Source: Pseudomonadota bacterium (GTDB taxonomy: Bacteria; Pseudomonadota; Gammaproteobacteria; Xanthomonadales; Marinicellaceae). Taken from it: a stretch of DNA of 7,085 nucleotides. The translations under genes and the position numbers were made by a program. This document shows, one piece after another, positions 5,991-7,085 of the stretch. A model generated the notes under the pieces. That model was not told the origin of the DNA. It saw only the letters and a program-made list of their open reading frames with translations, and searched no databases. Within the stretch, counting starts at the first letter, position 1; each line of letters starts with the position of its first letter. The DNA lies in contig QQUO01000070.1 of the NCBI GenBank assembly GCA_008501575.1, forward strand, positions 1 to 7,085, in the 5' to 3' direction.

Positions 5991-7085
5991 ATGAAAAATC
6001 ATAAAAAAACCATTATATTGGTCGTCATTTTGTTTTTGACAGCATGCCAGCACCGCGTCTTAAATCAATCTGACGCCAGCCTGTATTACAACGGTAACAT
6101 CATTACCATGCAAGGCGAAGTGCCACAAATGGTTGAAGCACTTGTCGAAAAACAAGGCAATATTGCTTTTGTTGGTGATTTAAAAGCCGCTGAGAAGCAG
6201 TTTAGCCAAGCCCACAGGGTCGATTTACAAGGCCGGACTTTATTACCGGGTTTTATCGACCCGCACAGTCACTTTGGCATGGTTTCCAATACCATGGGGC
6301 AAGTGAACTTAAATTCGCCGCCGGTGGGTTCTGTCACCAGTATTGAGGATATTCTTAGTGCCATTAAAGCCTATAAGGCCGAGCATAACATAGCCGATGG
6401 TGAATGGATATTTGGCTGGGGTTATGATGAAAGTCAGCTGCAGGAACAACGCCATCCGAATAAGCGTGAAATTGATCAAGTGTTGTCCAAAAATCCGGTG
6501 TATTTACAGCACACCAGCGGTCACATGGGTGTCGCCAATTCGATGGCCTTAGAGCGCATGCAGGTGACGGCAGAAACACCCAATCCCGAGGGCGGCAATA
6601 TTGATCGAATAAGCGGTACAAATGAACCCAATGGCTTGGTGCAAGAAACAGCCATGTATCCTTTTGTTGGGAATATGTTACAGATTTTGGCCAGCCACCA
6701 GGCGCAATATTTTGAGCAAACCCAGGATTACTACGCCAAAAATGGCGTGACCACTGCCCAGGATGGCATGACGGATCGTAATGCGTTGGCGTTTTTTCAA
6801 TCGCAAGCCGATGTCGGTAAACTTAAAATTGATTTGGTGGCTTTGGCCGGGTTTAGTGATTTGGATGACAATCTCAATGACAATGATTTGCGCTTTAAAA
6901 CCTATCAAAATGGTTTTAAAGTCCAGGGCACCAAAATCATCGCCGATGGTTCGCCACAAGGTAAAACGGCCTATTTTACCCAACCCTATTTAACCGATGG
7001 GGCGGGATGTGATCATGATTGTAAAGGCTTGCCCAGTCTTTCCCAAGGGGCTTTAAACGACCTGTTTGTTACAGCGTACGCGCAA
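5991..7085 (+). CDS. Exported lipoprotein amidohydrolase, YtcJ/Amidohydro_3 type, C-terminus cut by window edge
   Basis: The first 365 codons are present with no stop; family members usually run to roughly 530-580 residues, so about a third is missing. Residues 1-19 are a lipoprotein signal ending in the lipobox LTAC, with Cys19 to be lipidated. The next residue is Gln, not Asp, which by the usual Lol rule favours the outer membrane. After the short N-terminal beta region (LYYNGNIITM at 31-40) comes PGFIDPHSH (86-94), with the metal-binding H92 and H94. Then follow QHTSGHMGVANSMAL (173-187, H174 and H178), GVTTAQDG (252-259) and TKIIADGS (314-321), all family hallmarks. The family hydrolyses amide or C-N bonds in varied small molecules; the substrate cannot be told from sequence. 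A Cys pair (340 and 344) sits after the PYLTDG segment, plausible as a disulfide outside the cytoplasm. The ATG at 5991 is fixed by the lipoprotein signal; an in-frame stop lies at 5967-5969. Confidence 0.93.
   Translation, partial: MKNHKKTIILVVILFLTACQHRVLNQSDASLYYNGNIITMQGEVPQMVEALVEKQGNIAFVGDLKAAEKQFSQAHRVDLQGRTLLPGFIDPHSHFGMVSNTMGQVNLNSPPVGSVTSIEDILSAIKAYKAEHNIADGEWIFGWGYDESQLQEQRHPNKREIDQVLSKNPVYLQHTSGHMGVANSMALERMQVTAETPNPEGGNIDRISGTNEPNGLVQETAMYPFVGNMLQILASHQAQYFEQTQDYYAKNGVTTAQDGMTDRNALAFFQSQADVGKLKIDLVALAGFSDLDDNLNDNDLRFKTYQNGFKVQGTKIIADGSPQGKTAYFTQPYLTDGAGCDHDCKGLPSLSQGALNDLFVTAYAQ

Noticed and set aside
5502..5994. Frames of 76 and 79 codons on the minus and plus strands overlapping the cyclase end
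   Set aside because: They lie within or across the well-supported GGDEF coding region and carry no recognisable protein features.
6364..6993. Frames of 70-101 codons inside the amidohydrolase
   Set aside because: The amidohydrolase frame has clear family motifs across this whole stretch, so these are shadows.

Overview
The window looks like a stretch of chromosome from a Gram-negative bacterium, most likely a marine-type gammaproteobacterium of moderate to low GC. Evidence for this is the signal peptides, a lipobox lipoprotein, a periplasmic-TPR/GGDEF membrane protein, and large secreted beta-sandwich repeat proteins. Genomes such as Marinicella carry many proteins of these kinds, but the genus is a guess from memory and not shown by the sequence. 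No rRNA, tRNA, CRISPR array, insertion sequence or phage gene was seen.

Layout. (1) Positions 1-3885, minus strand: one uninterrupted reading frame of 1295 codons that starts at 3885 and runs off the left edge. It encodes a secreted protein with a signal peptide, a short helical region, and then at least eleven full tandem modules of about 100 residues plus the start of a twelfth. Every module has exactly one close pair of cysteines, and these 22 are the only cysteines after the signal peptide. (2) Positions 3886-4106: a 221-bp divergent intergenic region. It holds a perfect TATAAT box for the leftward gene, a 10-bp inverted repeat, and a 16-bp sequence repeated exactly at the start codon of the rightward gene. 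(3) Positions 4107-5909, plus strand: a 600-residue diguanylate cyclase with a periplasmic TPR sensor region, one membrane span and an intact GGEEF active site without an RxxD inhibitory site. (4) Positions 5991-7085, plus strand: the first 365 codons of a lipoprotein amidohydrolase of the YtcJ/Amidohydro_3 type, cut by the right edge.

How they may work together. The cyclase and the giant secreted protein are transcribed divergently from a shared control region, so co-regulation, or control of the surface protein by c-di-GMP, is a reasonable but unproven idea. The amidohydrolase is co-directional with the cyclase after an 81-bp gap and has no clear functional link to it. The feature most worth following is the cysteine-paired modular secreted protein together with its unusual divergent control region.
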